The notes under the pieces were generated by a model that saw only the letters and a program-made list of their open reading frames with translations, made no database searches and had not been told where the DNA came from. A stretch of DNA of 64,000 nucleotides from Cryptomeria japonica (Eukaryota > Streptophyta > Pinopsida > Cupressales > Cupressaceae). This document shows, piece by piece, positions 13,537 to 25,812 of the stretch. The number at the start of each line of letters is the position of its first letter. Positions within the stretch are counted from its first letter, which is position 1. A program made the position numbers and the translations under genes. The stretch spans positions 554,677,136 through 554,741,135 of the forward strand of contig NC_081413.1 in assembly GCF_030272615.1 (NCBI RefSeq), in the 5' to 3' direction.

Positions 13537-16500
13537 TTAAGATTTCTGTGCCAGTTTTTGTAGAGTGCTCCACTCTTCGTCTAATGGAAGGTCAATATTC
13601 TGTAAACTATGGAAAGTTAACTACAACTTCGTCAACATTCCATATTTAGAAGAGTGACTTGACATCACTATTTCACCCAATACCGAATTTAGAGTTGTAA
13701 ATGGTTGGATGAATTCCAGAAAGCTTTGGGGAGTTGTGTCCTTAGGAAGCAAGTCTAAATCAGACTTCATTTTTATCTCCACGCTTTTTTTGTAAGCTTC
13801 TTTTCCAATGAATTTATTTGATGGGTCAACGGTCTTAGGTAAACCAAGTTTAATCAAATTAGTTTTCTTTTCTTGCAGCTTCAATATCTTTTTGCCACAT
13901 TTATCCATAAATCCTGATGTTTCCCTTAGTTTCTGGCATTTTTGAATGATAGATGATGTCTTAACTGTGGCATCAATGTGGCTCTTAATTCCCTTGGATG
14001 CCAAGTAGCTGTCACTGGTACTGTAGACTACTTGCAGAATCTGTTTTGCCATATCCTCTTTTGAAAAAACATGTATGCTATTCTCAAAGTGCGTTTTGAT
14101 TTTCATATAAATTACTTTTAGACTTTCATTCAATTCAAACCATTCACACAACTTGTCACTCCTCTGCATTATTTGCTGCCAAATTTTTTTTGTATATACT
14201 TCGTTGTATTTTTCATATTATCTTTCAATCTATCCTCCAAAGTTTTAATTTTATCATTTGCATCAAGTGCAGGTCTTCTTTCATTTGTGCACATGTTTTT
14301 CTTTCTTCCTCTACTTCCTCTTGCAAATGTTTTTCTTTTTCCTTCTCATGATCCAATAGGTCCTGTATTTTTCTTATTTCGACAACAACATACTCATAAC
14401 TTTTGTATAATTTTTGAAAACTGGCTCTTTCCTCATCAATTTTTTTACTGCTTTTAGTCAGTTTTTCTCTCAGGTCCTTCAATTCTGCATCAATCTTCTC
14501 CTGCTCTGCAATTTCTACTCCAGAGCCCGAATTTTTTATCCTTTTTTGTAAATCATTGCACTTGTTATCTGCTGCTTTCCTCTTTGATTTTTTGTTTGCC
14601 AGGTCTGCCTGTAACTTTTCTATCTATTTCCCTAGTTTAGTTTTTTCTCTCTCCACCTTTAGCAGTGAAGTGTAGACCACTTCGTTAGTTCTTTTTGACA
14701 CACTAATTTTGTCCACATTATGTACTTTGGAAAAATCCATTTGGAGGGTTCTAACTTGAAATTCAAAGGGATCTATCTGACTGTGTGGTGTATTTTTATC
14801 TTTAGTTGGGGGCATAACAACCATGAACTCTATCATATCTTTGTGTGGGTCATATGTTGGAAATACCCCGTTCCTTGCAGGTTGTTTGTCTGAAACTTCA
14901 GTCAGGGCAACCCTATGAAATTCTCTCTTTTTTTCTTTATTTGCATTTGTTGCTTGTTCAAAATTTTCATAGTAATCAATTGAAAATCTTAGCTTGCTGA
15001 AGCAATTGAATGTTTAAAAGGTGACATAGGGATAATAGAGGCTCCAGTTCCACTTATGCTTGTGGTTTTAACTAATGCATTACTAGGATTACCAACAACC
15101 TTTCCTGATCCTGTCCCACTAACACTTTCATGTGTAGTTTTCATAATCTTTTGAGGTGTGTGATCTGAAGCTACAAATGATTGATTTGTAGTGTCAGTGG
15201 CAATTGATATAGGATTCTGAATAGTATGAGTATCTACCACTAGTGGCCTCTTGTGAGAGATATTTTGTTGTAGCCCTTGTCCAACACCAAGACAACTAGT
15301 ATCAGTAGTAGTACCCATGCGAACCCCACCAATCATAATGACACTTGACTGAACAATAATAGGAATACTATCCCCAGATTCCCCACCAGTGGCAGTGGCA
15401 TTTGATTCACCACCAATGGGAATACCATGATGTGGTGGTGGTTGTGGATTTGAACCTGAAACAAATGTAGGTGGACACTGAGGGTAATGAGTAGTACCTT
15501 TCCGTGATGAATCTGAATGATCAAGTCCAATGACTGGTTTAACATGAGCTTTTGATTTTGAATCTGATGGAAGTTGTACCTCAAGTGGATACCAAATGCC
15601 TTCTCCTTTGGGACCTAGACCACCACCTTCAAAACTCATTTTTTCCACAATGTTTGCCCCTTTGCTATATTTTTCTTTCATGGACTCATTGACTCCATCT
15701 AATATTTTAGGGACTGTAGTAGTTGTTGGAGTGGGCTCAACCTCATACTCATCATCATCTTCACTCCTGTCATATGTTGTTGTGGGATGCTCCATATTCC
15801 ACAATTTGCTAAACTCTTCATCCTCGTCGATGGTCTCAAATTCTGCACTGGTCTTTGGTTCACCGAGATTCTTCCTCATAGTCCAAAAATCATTTATTTT
15901 GGTTTGAGTCTAATAACTCTCTTTACATTCTTGCAAAATTGATTTGGGAATAGATTTGTTAGATGGATTAGCAGATTTTTGGTAGAAATTGTAGTACCTC
16001 CTATTTTGGATGCTTTGGTCCTCCTCCGTTGTCCTCTGTGTGTGCAATTCCATAATTTGTGATGACATTTCTTCTGTTGAAATGTTATTGTCAGCGATAA
16101 TTTTCTCCATTTCTTTTTTTACCTCATCCTAGGAGTCCATGTTTCTAAGCTTTTCTAGCAATGGTTTACTTTCATGTTGACATAATGTTGGAGAGTTCCC
16201 ATTTTTCTTAAGCCTTGCTTGAACTACACTGATTGGATCATAATGTCGGAGACCCTCATCACCAAAGCTAAAAAATATCAAAAAATCATGTGCCACATTG
16301 AATGTTTTTCTCTCAAATGTGAACCCTCCACATGAGAAAGGCAAGGAAGGAAATATGCTCTTCTTTTGCTGACCATGGAAGTGCCTATCTGTGCTCTCCA
16401 ATTGCCGTACATATTCCAATGCAAATACCCTCTCTGTCACATGTATTGGAAGTCTGTATGGTTTTACTGCTAATCCGTAAAACCTTAACACAATGAATTC

Positions 16501-16835
16501 TTCCATGAAGAACCAGTCAACCAATTCTATTTGACTTCCGAGTTGGATGCAATCTCTACAAGACACAGACAATCTATGCATTGGAGTGCTCGTAATTTCA
16601 TTATCCATTGGTGCCAAAAACAAGTCTACAAAATGGTCGTAGTTCTTTCTGTTATCTTGCATCCTTATCTTTGGTGTCCATTCATATATTGGACACTCTG
16701 TTATGTTCCAAGGGGTTTCCACTAGGCATTCTGACAGTCCTAGTTATTGGGTGATAATTGTCTGCTAGAACTTGTATCAATTCAACATTAATAAAGACAT
16801 TTGGCACTATCAATTTCACACATCAAGGGTCCAGG
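13537..16835 (-). pseudogene. Long broken gene of unknown family, coiled-coil protein
   Basis: About 3.3 kb on the minus strand reads as one protein of roughly 1,090 codons with few breaks. I do not recognise the family. The N-terminal ~240 residues look globular (NYHPITRTVRMPSGNP, ITECPIYEWTPKIRMQDN, ELVDWFFMEEFIVLRFYGLA, HVTERVFALEYVRQL). A low-complexity Ser/Thr/Pro/Gly region follows (about 15880-14990), then a Lys/Glu coiled coil (about 14620-14240) and a C-terminal helical part ending LPLDEEWSTLQKLAQKS before TAA at 13537. The interruptions I can place are TAG at 16129, 15910, 14624 and 13621, and frameshifts near 16725, 14990, 14270 and 14180. The long conserved-looking frame shows it once coded for protein. 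It may be an accessory ORF of an LTR element or a host gene; no reverse transcriptase, integrase or zinc knuckle is present. The 5' end is unclear, and a solo LTR begins 34 bp upstream. Confidence 0.6.
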
Positions 16836-16868
16836 GATTCGACACAGGGGCCTTCCCATCTCTATGTT

Positions 16869-18780
16869 TGTAAAAGTACCAAAATAAATCCCTCCTTGCA
16901 TTTTTTAATTATTATTATTTATTATTTATCATTTATTGTTTATTATTTATTGTTTATTGTTAATTGTTTATTTTTATTTTTTTTATGATTTATTGTTTAT
17001 TATTTATTACCTTATTGTTTATTATCTATTTTTTATTATTTATATGTAAGTGGATATTTTATTATTTATTTATTTTTCTTTGAGGTGGAACTAATTGTAA
17101 GATCTAGGGGGAGACTACTTGTCTCATTTTGTGGATAATTATATTTTAATTATTTATTTACTTATTTATTCTTTTTTCATTTTTTGAGGAGTTAACTTTT
17201 TATAAAAGATTTGTAATTGGTGATTTATTATTTGTTAATATTATTTAATTATTTAATGTTTTTAGGTTTAGGGTTTTTTCTTTTTCTTTGTGTGCTTTAT
17301 TTAGAAAATTGTGTTTTATTTATAAGAATTCTTTGAGAGGTGATTATTATTATTTTTCTTTTCAAAGTTTTGGAGAGAAGAATTTAGGGAGAAAATTTGA
17401 GGACAAGAATTTAAAGTTACAGATTTTCTTTGAAGCATGATTGGAATTTCTTGAGCGTGATTGTTTTGAAGACTTGGTTGTTGGTTAGAGAAGACTTTGT
17501 GTTTCAGAATTCATCATTGACATTCTCTTCTCTCTCTCTTTTTCTTTCACAGGTTTTCAAGTAGGTATTCGTTTTACTCTTGATTTATGTAATTCGATTT
17601 TAAATTATTATTAGGGGGTATTGGGGTTTGATTGAATTATATTTATCATATGTGATTGTGTTCTATTTGTTAGATTTGGGTTACATCAAAGTCATAATTT
17701 TGTTTGTAAACTGAGCTTGATTTTGTGTCTATATTGGTTCTTTGTTTTTGGTTTGAAGTTTTACCTAAACATTAGGTGATAGGTTAGCTAGGTACACTTA
17801 GGGGGAGGGGCTCACTATGGGGGTCAGGGCCCAGAAGTGGCAACCCAGGTAACCCATAGGTGAGTTTAGTAATAAGTGATAACATTAATAAATTTTGGGT
17901 TGGGTTACATACTAACAAGATAATTATGTTCCCCACTCACGCCTTGTGTGCTCGTATAGGTAGAGGGTGAGAATGGGAAGGCCTACCCGTCTGTTGAGAT
18001 GTTGAGCTGGCTACATCATCCATTACCTTGTCTTCATAAAAAGAATACATACAGTTCCGCATGAGTTGTTGAGACTATGCAATGACACTCTTCCCTTTGT
18101 GTGTCCTAGTTGCCTATTGTGTCAGTCTTACGTGAAACCCTCTAGGAGTTTCTTTAGATGCCTATGATGGTCTTGTATGCTATCTGTATTTTCTTTTCTT
18201 ATGTTATGGTAATTTTTTGTTCTTTGGAAGTCTATTTATCTTCCCTAGCCTGTTTGATATGTGTTTGGGGCCTTGTGTCTATCTCCTAGCACAGGGGGTG
18301 GGCCTACAGGTTCCACATGGTTGGGTGGTGATTCTTTTTCCACCCATTGGGAATACTTCAAAGGACTTGCATGTGAGCAGCTCAGTGGCCTATACCTTAT
18401 GTTTCAGAATCGTCACATCTTGGCTATGAGATGGTCTACCTTTATGATGTAATTTGTAATGTATCTTCCAGAATATTGTAAGAAACATGTAATTTGCATA
18501 ATTGTATTCAAGAGTTTTTGATGTTATTCCAAAAAGGAAAAGAATGTAAAATACATGTGCATCAATGGATGTTTTGCATGTTTATGGTTTATGTGTTTTC
18601 ATGTGTTCTTACTATTAATATATGCTAATCATAGGAATCTTTCTTTTAGTATTTTAAAATGAACATAAAGTAGATATCCATTCGTTACGTTAGGAATTTG
18701 ATTTAAAAAAAAATTATTTGCTATGTACATTGCATTATTAATTATTTATTTTCTAGGCTCTCGAAAAGGGTGTTACAACA
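16869..18780 (-). mobile_element. Solo LTR (1.9 kb) with 6-bp target duplication
   Basis: A TG...CA segment (TGTAAAAGTACC ... GTGTTACAACA on +) is flanked on both sides by TATGTT (16863-16868 and 18781-18786). On the minus strand it starts TGTTGTAACACCC, a start common in plant gypsy LTRs, which suggests minus orientation. The interior is non-coding. It holds a TTTATTRTTTA-type low-complexity tract at 16905-17070 and a GGTTTAGGGTTTTTTC stretch at about 17265. No second LTR or internal region was seen, so recombination between LTRs is the likely origin. Confidence 0.65.
16905..17070. repeat. Low-complexity TTTATT-type tract
   Basis: A run of imperfect TTTATTATTTATTGTTTA units, almost without C on the + strand, inside the solo LTR. 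It probably arose by slippage. Confidence 0.8.
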
Positions 18781-18786
18781 TATGTT

Positions 18787-19829
18787 CTAATCCTTTTCCT
18801 ATTCTATACACTAGGAGATAAATAGCATAAAAGAGCATAACCCCAAAAATTCAATTTATTTTTATTGTTCTAGGACTTTCATGAGTGCTTTGGGAAGGTC
18901 GAAACTCAAATAAAAGGTTTGTGGTAAGAAAAGATTTAACAAAAAAATATTATAGACAAAGAAAATAACTTTGATGTTTTGTGGTAGCATACACTAGGTC
19001 TGATACTATGCAAGGGTTAAATATTAAGCACATATTAACCAAGACATGACATAGACCAAAGTTCTAAACACTATTCTTTCTTAATAATGCATTTATTCCC
19101 TAGTGTAGAGGATACAAGGACTAGAACTCATGTGGTGTATCACAAGGTAGTACATGCTAAAGTATATAATAGATAAAACATGTACAATTTCATTCAAAAT
19201 TCATATAACACAATCCATCATATTTATCATGTTATCTTGTGATATATAACGAGAAATCTCTTGATACATGTTTACACTTTGTGTAATATTATCCTCTAAA
19301 TTACATATCAAATCTCATATTTTCCTCTAGATTTATGTTATTCTCTCTCTTTCTTACATATATTATCTCATTCTCCCTTTTTATACTTATTTTGTTCTAC
19401 AATTCATACATGTGATGCATGTATGTACATTGTTAAGCATAGGGACATGTCCCTCTTTCATGGTATGCTTCTTTGCACATGTTGCAAATTGGCCATGTGT
19501 ACTAAAGTTGAATTGTAGTGCCTCTACCTATTGTTTAGATTGATTTTGTCATGCTACCAACCTTTGGTGCCCTTGTGATTTTTCACCATTAACCTCCATT
19601 GGGCTACTCTTTTAGGCTCTCAACCTAACGAGAGTGGTGTAGCTCTATCCTACCTACATGGTGTTTACAAACACTAAAGGTGAAGAGGATATATAAAAGA
19701 CACAGATCATAAGATAACTTAAATATACAACCACAAATGTTCCTTTTACCCTTCCATCTCCTTGATTGACATAAAGTAGAGGCATCTTTCTCTACTTGAT
19801 TTGCTCCTTTTGATGTTGTAGTTGGGAGA
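18787..19829. other. Spacer, nothing recognised
   Basis: AT-rich sequence without a recognisable gene or element boundary. It may include the unseen left part of the LTR ending at 20671. Confidence 0.4.
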
Positions 19830-20671
19830 ATGTAGTTGCTCATTACACTAACAACATTAAGTTAGGACGAGATTGGGATGGATGAAATGGCAACACAAGG
19901 ATATGAAGAAGGTGAATAGATAGAAAATGCAACAACATAATAATAGGACGAGAGAAGAGTAATAGAACATTCGACAACATAAGGCTAAGATAAAAGTGAA
20001 TGCCTAAATGGGATAATAAGCCTCTAACTTATAGAATTTTCAAGTGGGAAATTAAAGGCCAATATTGATTAGTTGGTGGATGACTAGGATTAATTAAGGA
20101 TTAGGGTTTGAATCAAAGTTTGTAGTCATGTGCCAAGTGTCGCATGAGGGATTAGGGCTAGGTTTAAGATTTGATTGGGGCAACATTATGGCATGTCCTT
20201 ATGTGGATGGTTGAGATTTGGAGATGTAGTATGGAATGGACCACTAAGATGCAAAGTTAGTGCGACTTTTGTGGAAAGTGTCTAGGTTCAATGAATCTAG
20301 ACAAGCTCTTAGCTAAACATGTGACTCTCAATAATTAATTAAGTAATAATAAAATTATACAATCAACTATTGGAGAAGGGCAATGTGGGAGGATAAATTA
20401 ATTAAATTCTAGATGCAAAAGTGTATTAATTAATTAACTAAATAAAACATGAAATTTTCACAGTCCATAATTTTCTTGCTTGATTTTTTTTGACATAAAA
20501 ATATCTTCACAGTCAAATCCAAAAAAAAAATCAAGCTAGATTAATTAAATAAATATAAATTACATAATTAATTTGGCAAATAGGATAAATGTATCACAAG
20601 GTGACATAAGTGGTGATGGGAGAATAAATGACTAGGTGATGAAAGGGCATGGCCAATTTTAGGTGTCTACA
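19830..20671 (-). mobile_element. LTR, TGTAGACACC class, minus orientation
   Basis: On the minus strand this starts TGTAGACACCTAAAATT at 20671, the same start as the LTR entering the window at 63806. It continues through ATTAATTAAAT-rich sequence to a TATA-like CTATAAGTTAGAGGC at about 20040 and a pyrimidine-rich leader. That is a typical U3-R order. The left end is uncertain. An alternative left end at 19087 would give an AATAA target duplication, but in AT-rich DNA this could be chance. No primer site or coding region adjoins it. Confidence 0.55.
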
Positions 20672-22435
20672 AATAACATTTGGAGCTCATTAGACGAAAA
20701 AATATTTTTCTTTGGTCAACCTCTTAGTCAAGCTAAATCAATGATGATGAAATGGGTTGACAACAATAAACAACCATGCACCGTGCTCTTAGGATGTTGA
20801 AGTATCACTATTATTCTTTTACAATTGATATAAATATTCTCAATAAATTCATATATAGTTGCTAGATGATTCAAATGAACTAAGGTCATTCCTTAAACAC
20901 CATCCTAGCATTGATTGCGAAGGGAGGGAAATGCGGGTTCAATTTTTTAAATTTTAATTAAAAAGTTTAAGGTTTAGAGCCACAAATGCGAAACTTGGTG
21001 TGGTTTATTCTACACTCATAGATCTAAACCAATGCGATGAATGATATATGTAATAGGCGAGTTCAAAATCTCAAGATGTGAGAGATGGAATGGACATAAG
21101 ATAAAAATAACCTAGTAACTGTAGATCCAAAACACAAAAAAAGAGCATATGCATATGCTTTTCACCATTACCCGTATAAATTATTATTTTTATACAGAAT
21201 ACAACTAATATAAACATATCACATAACTACAAATCACCAAAATTTAAACACCCAGTTGTTGCTCTCCATACAAAATACTTGTAAGGCCCTTAAAAAATAC
21301 TTGTCAATACATAATTCTACCAATAAATTGCGATTCAAACATGTAGTCATCATTTGTCAACTAACCCTACTACATGAACAATAATGCTACTCAATATAAC
21401 AACTCATGTTTATTTATAACTAAATGATATTTTAACAAGTTGCCATTTTTTTATAATAAACCAAACATAATTAAAATACCTACATAATAACACAAACATA
21501 TATTTAATAGAGAATTCCAATTTAGGTGCCGGTTGATTGGTTTTATTTTTAACTTATTGCTCCCATTTATAAATAGAAATAAATAATTGTGATACGCACG
21601 TCCATGAACAAACATAGAAAGTAGTATCATCTTTGTTGACGCACATATTTCGGAAAAAGTTTTTTAATATTCAAAATTATAAATTATGTGATACTGACAC
21701 GTGTCAGCGTACCCCCAAAATAAATGATAAATATGAAAGCAGACAGCGAACATCATAAACGCAAATGATGCGGACATTACGTTAATATATGATATAATTT
21801 TGCACGCTTTGCGGACACCACCTTTTGCTTATGCGTGGATTCATGTTTTTATTAATGAAGTCTCATGCTGTTATTATAAAAATCAATCTAATATTTCTAA
21901 TTGTCCATCAATGTTTGCCTTTTCATCTGTCTTTCATATCATTAGTTGTATTGGGAAGAAAAGGAAAAGGTGTATGTATTGATTTCTAGTGGAAGAATTT
22001 AAAGAGTCAATATGTTGTTGTATGTTGTGATTTTTATTATCAATTGTTAGGACGTTGATTATAATGCACTGATAATTTACACTGAACAATTTATAGTTAT
22101 GTCGGTAAGAGAGGATGCTACAATCATTAGTGTTTTACTTAAGACAAGGTTATTAGATAAAAAGGTGAAGGTGGTTAGGTAGTTTTTTGGATCATTAGTG
22201 AAATTCATAATGAACTTACTTTAGATAGATTCTTTTTGGAAAAGTGGATTGACCCTTGGCCTTTTAGTCTTAATAATTATATGGAATTAACATTATAATG
22301 GATGAGACTAAGATTGTTTCTAGATAAATGTGGAAAATAAGGTACGTGTTAAATATTTTCTCTTAATAGTGTTCCATGTATTAGCTTGATATTATATGAA
22401 ATGAGGATGGGGTCATGTTTTGGGAGAATTTAAAA
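20672..22435. other. Spacer, nothing recognised
   Basis: AT-rich sequence. The short frame at about 21800-21982 has no family signature. No RNA gene or repeat boundary was recognised. Confidence 0.45.
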
Positions 22436-22734
22436 GAGTGGATACCTGTGAAACCTTGACTTGTAGTCTTGTTGAATGCATTTTCTTAACAACATGAGAG
22501 ATAAGGACAAGATTGTATTGTAGACAAATCTTGTGGAGTGGACACCCCCTCCATTCTTGGTTTTTGGTCTTGTTCAATGCATTGTCTCGATACCATAAAG
22601 TCAAATTTGTGCCCTAGGTGAATTTGGTGGAGTGGATGCCACTAATCTTGACTCTTAGTCTTGTTGATTGCATTTGATCCACAATTGTAATAGATAAGGA
22701 CAAGATTGTGATTTCATAGAGCTAATACCCCTTA
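22436..22734 (+). repeat. Degenerate tandem series, ~95-bp unit
   Basis: Three diverged units start GAGTGGAT/AC at 22436, 22536 and 22630. They share 'cttg..t.tt.gtcttgtt.aatgcatt' and 'gataaggacaagattgt' blocks. A further partial unit follows at about 22721, and related text (CACCCCTCAATCCTTGGTTCTTAATC) recurs inside the 1.4-kb duplication at about 23010. It looks like an old minisatellite. Confidence 0.6.
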
Positions 22735-22910
22735 ATCTCAGTTCTTGATCATAATTAATTAATTAATTGTGTTTAATTGTCCACGATATCGGGTGACTTG
22801 TTTTTGGGCCTACAAATGGCTTGCAATATATGAGACTCCCCATACTCCCAATATGTAGGAGACACCTAATTGTACTTCAAATATGAGATGTACATACCCT
22901 ACCCCCTATA

Positions 22911-22963
22911 GGATTTGAACTTGTCTTGTCTTTCAAGAGTACAAGTTCTCTACTATTAGGCCA
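22911..22963 (-). repeat. tRNA-like sequence, possible SINE head (copy 1)
   Basis: On the minus strand GGCCTAATAGTAGAGAACTT resembles an A box (compare CTAGTGGTAGA of tRNA-Gly). About 35 bases later, AGTTCAAATCC differs by one base from a B box. No acceptor stem can be closed, so this is not a functional tRNA gene. A tRNA-derived SINE head is the simplest reading. Confidence 0.35.
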
Positions 22964-23356
22964 ACTTAGATGTAACTTGGGTGAATTTGGCAAATAGTGC
23001 CCCGAGTAATTTGAGAGATTGGGCACCCCTCAATCCTTGGTTCTTAATCATAAGAGATGAAGACATGATCATATCCTTGATGAATATGGTAGCTCATATC
23101 TTATATAATTTGACAAAATGAGTACCCTTCAATCCATAACTCTTATTCAAAGAAAACTAATAATCTATACACCCCAATTTTTTTTATACATTTATGTATT
23201 TCATAATTCTCCACACAAGTTATCATTATATCATAAATATTATCGAATATTATTATTTTTTGTTGAAAGAATAAACATGAAATCTAAATATAATTATAGA
23301 CAAATAATATTATTTCAAAATTATACATTACAAACAAATACCAACATCTGCGAGAA

Positions 23357-23700
23357 AGGGGACCAATTACCATTCATGTTCCAATAACCATTCATTGAAT
23401 TTTGCTAATCAAAAGCCCACTAAAGATCACATAGTGGGCCACTAGCCATTCATTAGTATAAGTAGCTGAAAAAAAGTTAACTAATTATAGGAATTGTGCA
23501 GCTTTATTAGTATTAATAGCATACTATTACTGGACATTTGTGCATAAGTATTGAATTAGTTGTAGAAATTATGTGGTGATCAAAGTGAAAGATTAATGGA
23601 GCAATAAAGAACATATATGAGAAGCCAACTCAAAATTATCCCTTTTTGACCCTTGTTCACATAAAGAATCTCGTGTTTGTCGTAACTACCCAAAAGCCAA
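23357..23700 (+). repeat. Dispersed ~350-bp repeat, copy 3
   Basis: Shares 'ttccaataaccattcattgaattttgctaat' (in parts), 'cccactaaagatca', 'tagtgggccactagcc' and 'tttgtgcataagtattga' with the copies at 2150 and 3030, in the same order. It lies within unit 1 of the 1.4-kb duplication. Confidence 0.5.
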
Positions 23701-24305
23701 AATAATAGCTATAAGCACTTAAGTCACATATAAAAAAAGTACAAAAAATCAAAATCCAATGGAGGAGTATAAATAATGTATGAGGATATTAATATCTTGG
23801 TGCATCCCTAAAACTAGATAGCCTAATCAGATGTACTATAGAAAGAAAGAAATAAATGAATTTTAACATCCACAAGGTCAAAAATAGCTTATAAGATAAC
23901 CTGTCCAATCAAAACCGACTTTTACAGATCAAATCTTTGACAACAACTATAGATATCCTTCCCATACATAATTAAATTATATGGATTTAGCAAAGAGACG
24001 TTTTACATGAGGAAAATGAAAGCCACTATTTGTGGAAGACGACATGAACCATCACCTAATGGGCTTGACAAAATAATGTTAGTCAAAAGAATATAAATTT
24101 TGTTTTCATAATGAATTGCCCTAATATCATCTCAGTTCTTGAATCATAATTAATTAATTAATTATGTTTAATTGTCCACAATACCAAGTGATATGCTTTT
24201 GGGCCTACAAATGGCTTGCAATATATGGGACTCCCCATTCCCCCAGTATGGAGGATGCACCTAATTGTGCTTCAAATACGAGGCGTACATACCCTACCCC
24301 TTATA

Positions 24306-24360
24306 GGATTTGAACTTGTGTCTTGTCTTTCAAGAGTACGAGTTCTCTACTATTAGGCCA
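24306..24360 (-). repeat. tRNA-like sequence, possible SINE head (copy 2)
   Basis: The partner of the copy at 22911-22963. It has the same A- and B-box-like blocks and two extra bases before the B box. Its presence is explained by the 1.4-kb duplication, so it is not an independent insertion. Confidence 0.35.
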
Positions 24361-24744
24361 ACTTAGATGTAACTTGGGAGAATTTGGCAAATAGCGCCCG
24401 AGTAATTTAAGAGATTGGGTGCCCCTCAATCCTTGGTTCTTAATCATAAAGGATGAAGACATGATCATATGCTTAATGAATATGGTAGATCATATCTTAT
24501 ATAATTTGACAAAATGAGTACCCTTCAATCTTTAACTCTTATTCAAAGAAAACTAATAATCTATACAGCCCAGCTTTTTATTTATATATTTATGTATTTC
24601 ATAAGTCTCCACATAGGTTATCATTATATCATAAATATTATCGAATATTTTTTTATTGAAATAATAAACATGAAATATAAATATAATTATAGACAAATAA
24701 TATTATTTCAAAATTTTACATAAATACCAACATCTATGAAAAGG

Positions 24745-25075
24745 GGACCAATTGTCATTCATGTTCCAATAACCATTCATTGAATTTTGCTAATCAAAAG
24801 CCCACTAAAGATCATCTAGTGGGCCACTAGCCATTCATTAGTATTAGTAGTTGAAAAAAAGTTATCTGATTATAGGAATTGTGCAACTTTATTGGTATCA
24901 ATAGCATACTATAACCGAACATTTGTGCATAAGTATTGATTAGTTGTACAAATTATGTGGTGATCAAAGTGAAAGGTTAATGGAGCAATAAAGAACATAT
25001 AGGAGAAGTCAACTCAAAATTACCACTTTTTGATCCTTGTTCGCATAACGAATCGTGTCGTGTTTGTTGTAACTA
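24745..25075 (+). repeat. Dispersed ~350-bp repeat, copy 4
   Basis: The duplicate of copy 3 in unit 2 of the tandem duplication, with the same blocks ending in ACCACTTTTTGATCC. Confidence 0.5.
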
Positions 25076-25812
25076 CCCAAAAGCCAAAATAATAGCTATG
25101 AGCACTTAAGTCACATACAAAAAAACAAAAAAATTCAAAACCCGATAGAAGAGTATACATAATGTGTGAGGATATTAATATCTTGGTGCATACCTAAAAC
25201 TAGATAGCCAATCAGATGTACTATAAAAAGAAAGAAAGAAACGAAATTTTAACGTCCACAAAGTCAAGAATAGCTTATAAAATAACATGTCCAATCAAAA
25301 TCGACTTTTATAGATTAGATCTTTGAGAACAACTAGGGATACCCTTCCCATACATAATTAGATCATACATCGTAATGGCAGTGAACAGGATTTAGCAAAG
25401 AGACGTTCTACACGAGGAAAATGAAAGCCACTATTTGTGGAAGACGACAGGAACCATCACCCAATGGGCTTGACAAAATAATGTTAGTCAAAGGAATAGA
25501 AATTTTGTTTTCATAATGAACTGCCCTAATATCATTTCACACAGGGAAACATGGGAGGTGTCGTTAGAACGGAGAAATGGTTTCTGTGGGCTGTGGAAGA
25601 ATCCCATTATCCGTGCAATGAGAATCCAACGAAATGGTGGGAATGAGAATTGATGGCGACTTGTTTTTTATTGAAAAGGCAGAAGAAGAAAGAAGATGCA
25701 TAATTGCCGGAGGGGGAAAAAAACCGCAACTTTCGGGAGATTTCAGCATTCTCTCAACTGTGAGTGAAAACAGAGGAAGAAAGTTGTGGGACCTTGTGCC
25801 TGTGGGTCGTCC

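Larger units (their letters stand above)
22735..24128 (+). repeat. Tandem 1.4-kb duplication, unit 1
   Basis: This 1394-bp unit is followed directly by a second copy of 1405 bp. Both begin ATCTCAGTTCTTGA(A)TCATAATTAATTAATTAATT and end GCCCTAATATC. The copies match along their whole length with scattered substitutions and small indels. The unit includes a tRNA-like sequence (22911-22963) and a copy of the dispersed ~350-bp repeat (23357-23700). Confidence 0.85.
24129..25533 (+). repeat. Tandem 1.4-kb duplication, unit 2
   Basis: The second copy of the unit at 22735. It ends about 520 bp upstream of the start codon of the stress-protein-like gene, so it may lie in that gene's upstream region. 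It holds the second tRNA-like sequence (24306-24360) and repeat copy 4 (24745-25075). Confidence 0.85.

Noticed and set aside
13537-16835. Reassigned TAG codons (recoding) as explanation of the TAG-only stops
   Set aside because: The same locus also has frameshifts, and the intact gene at 26052 ends normally. Decay of CAG codons is simpler.
19087-20671. LTR with left end at 19087 and AATAA target duplication
   Set aside because: The five bases are common in this AT-rich DNA and the implied U5 would be very long, so only the right end is claimed firmly.
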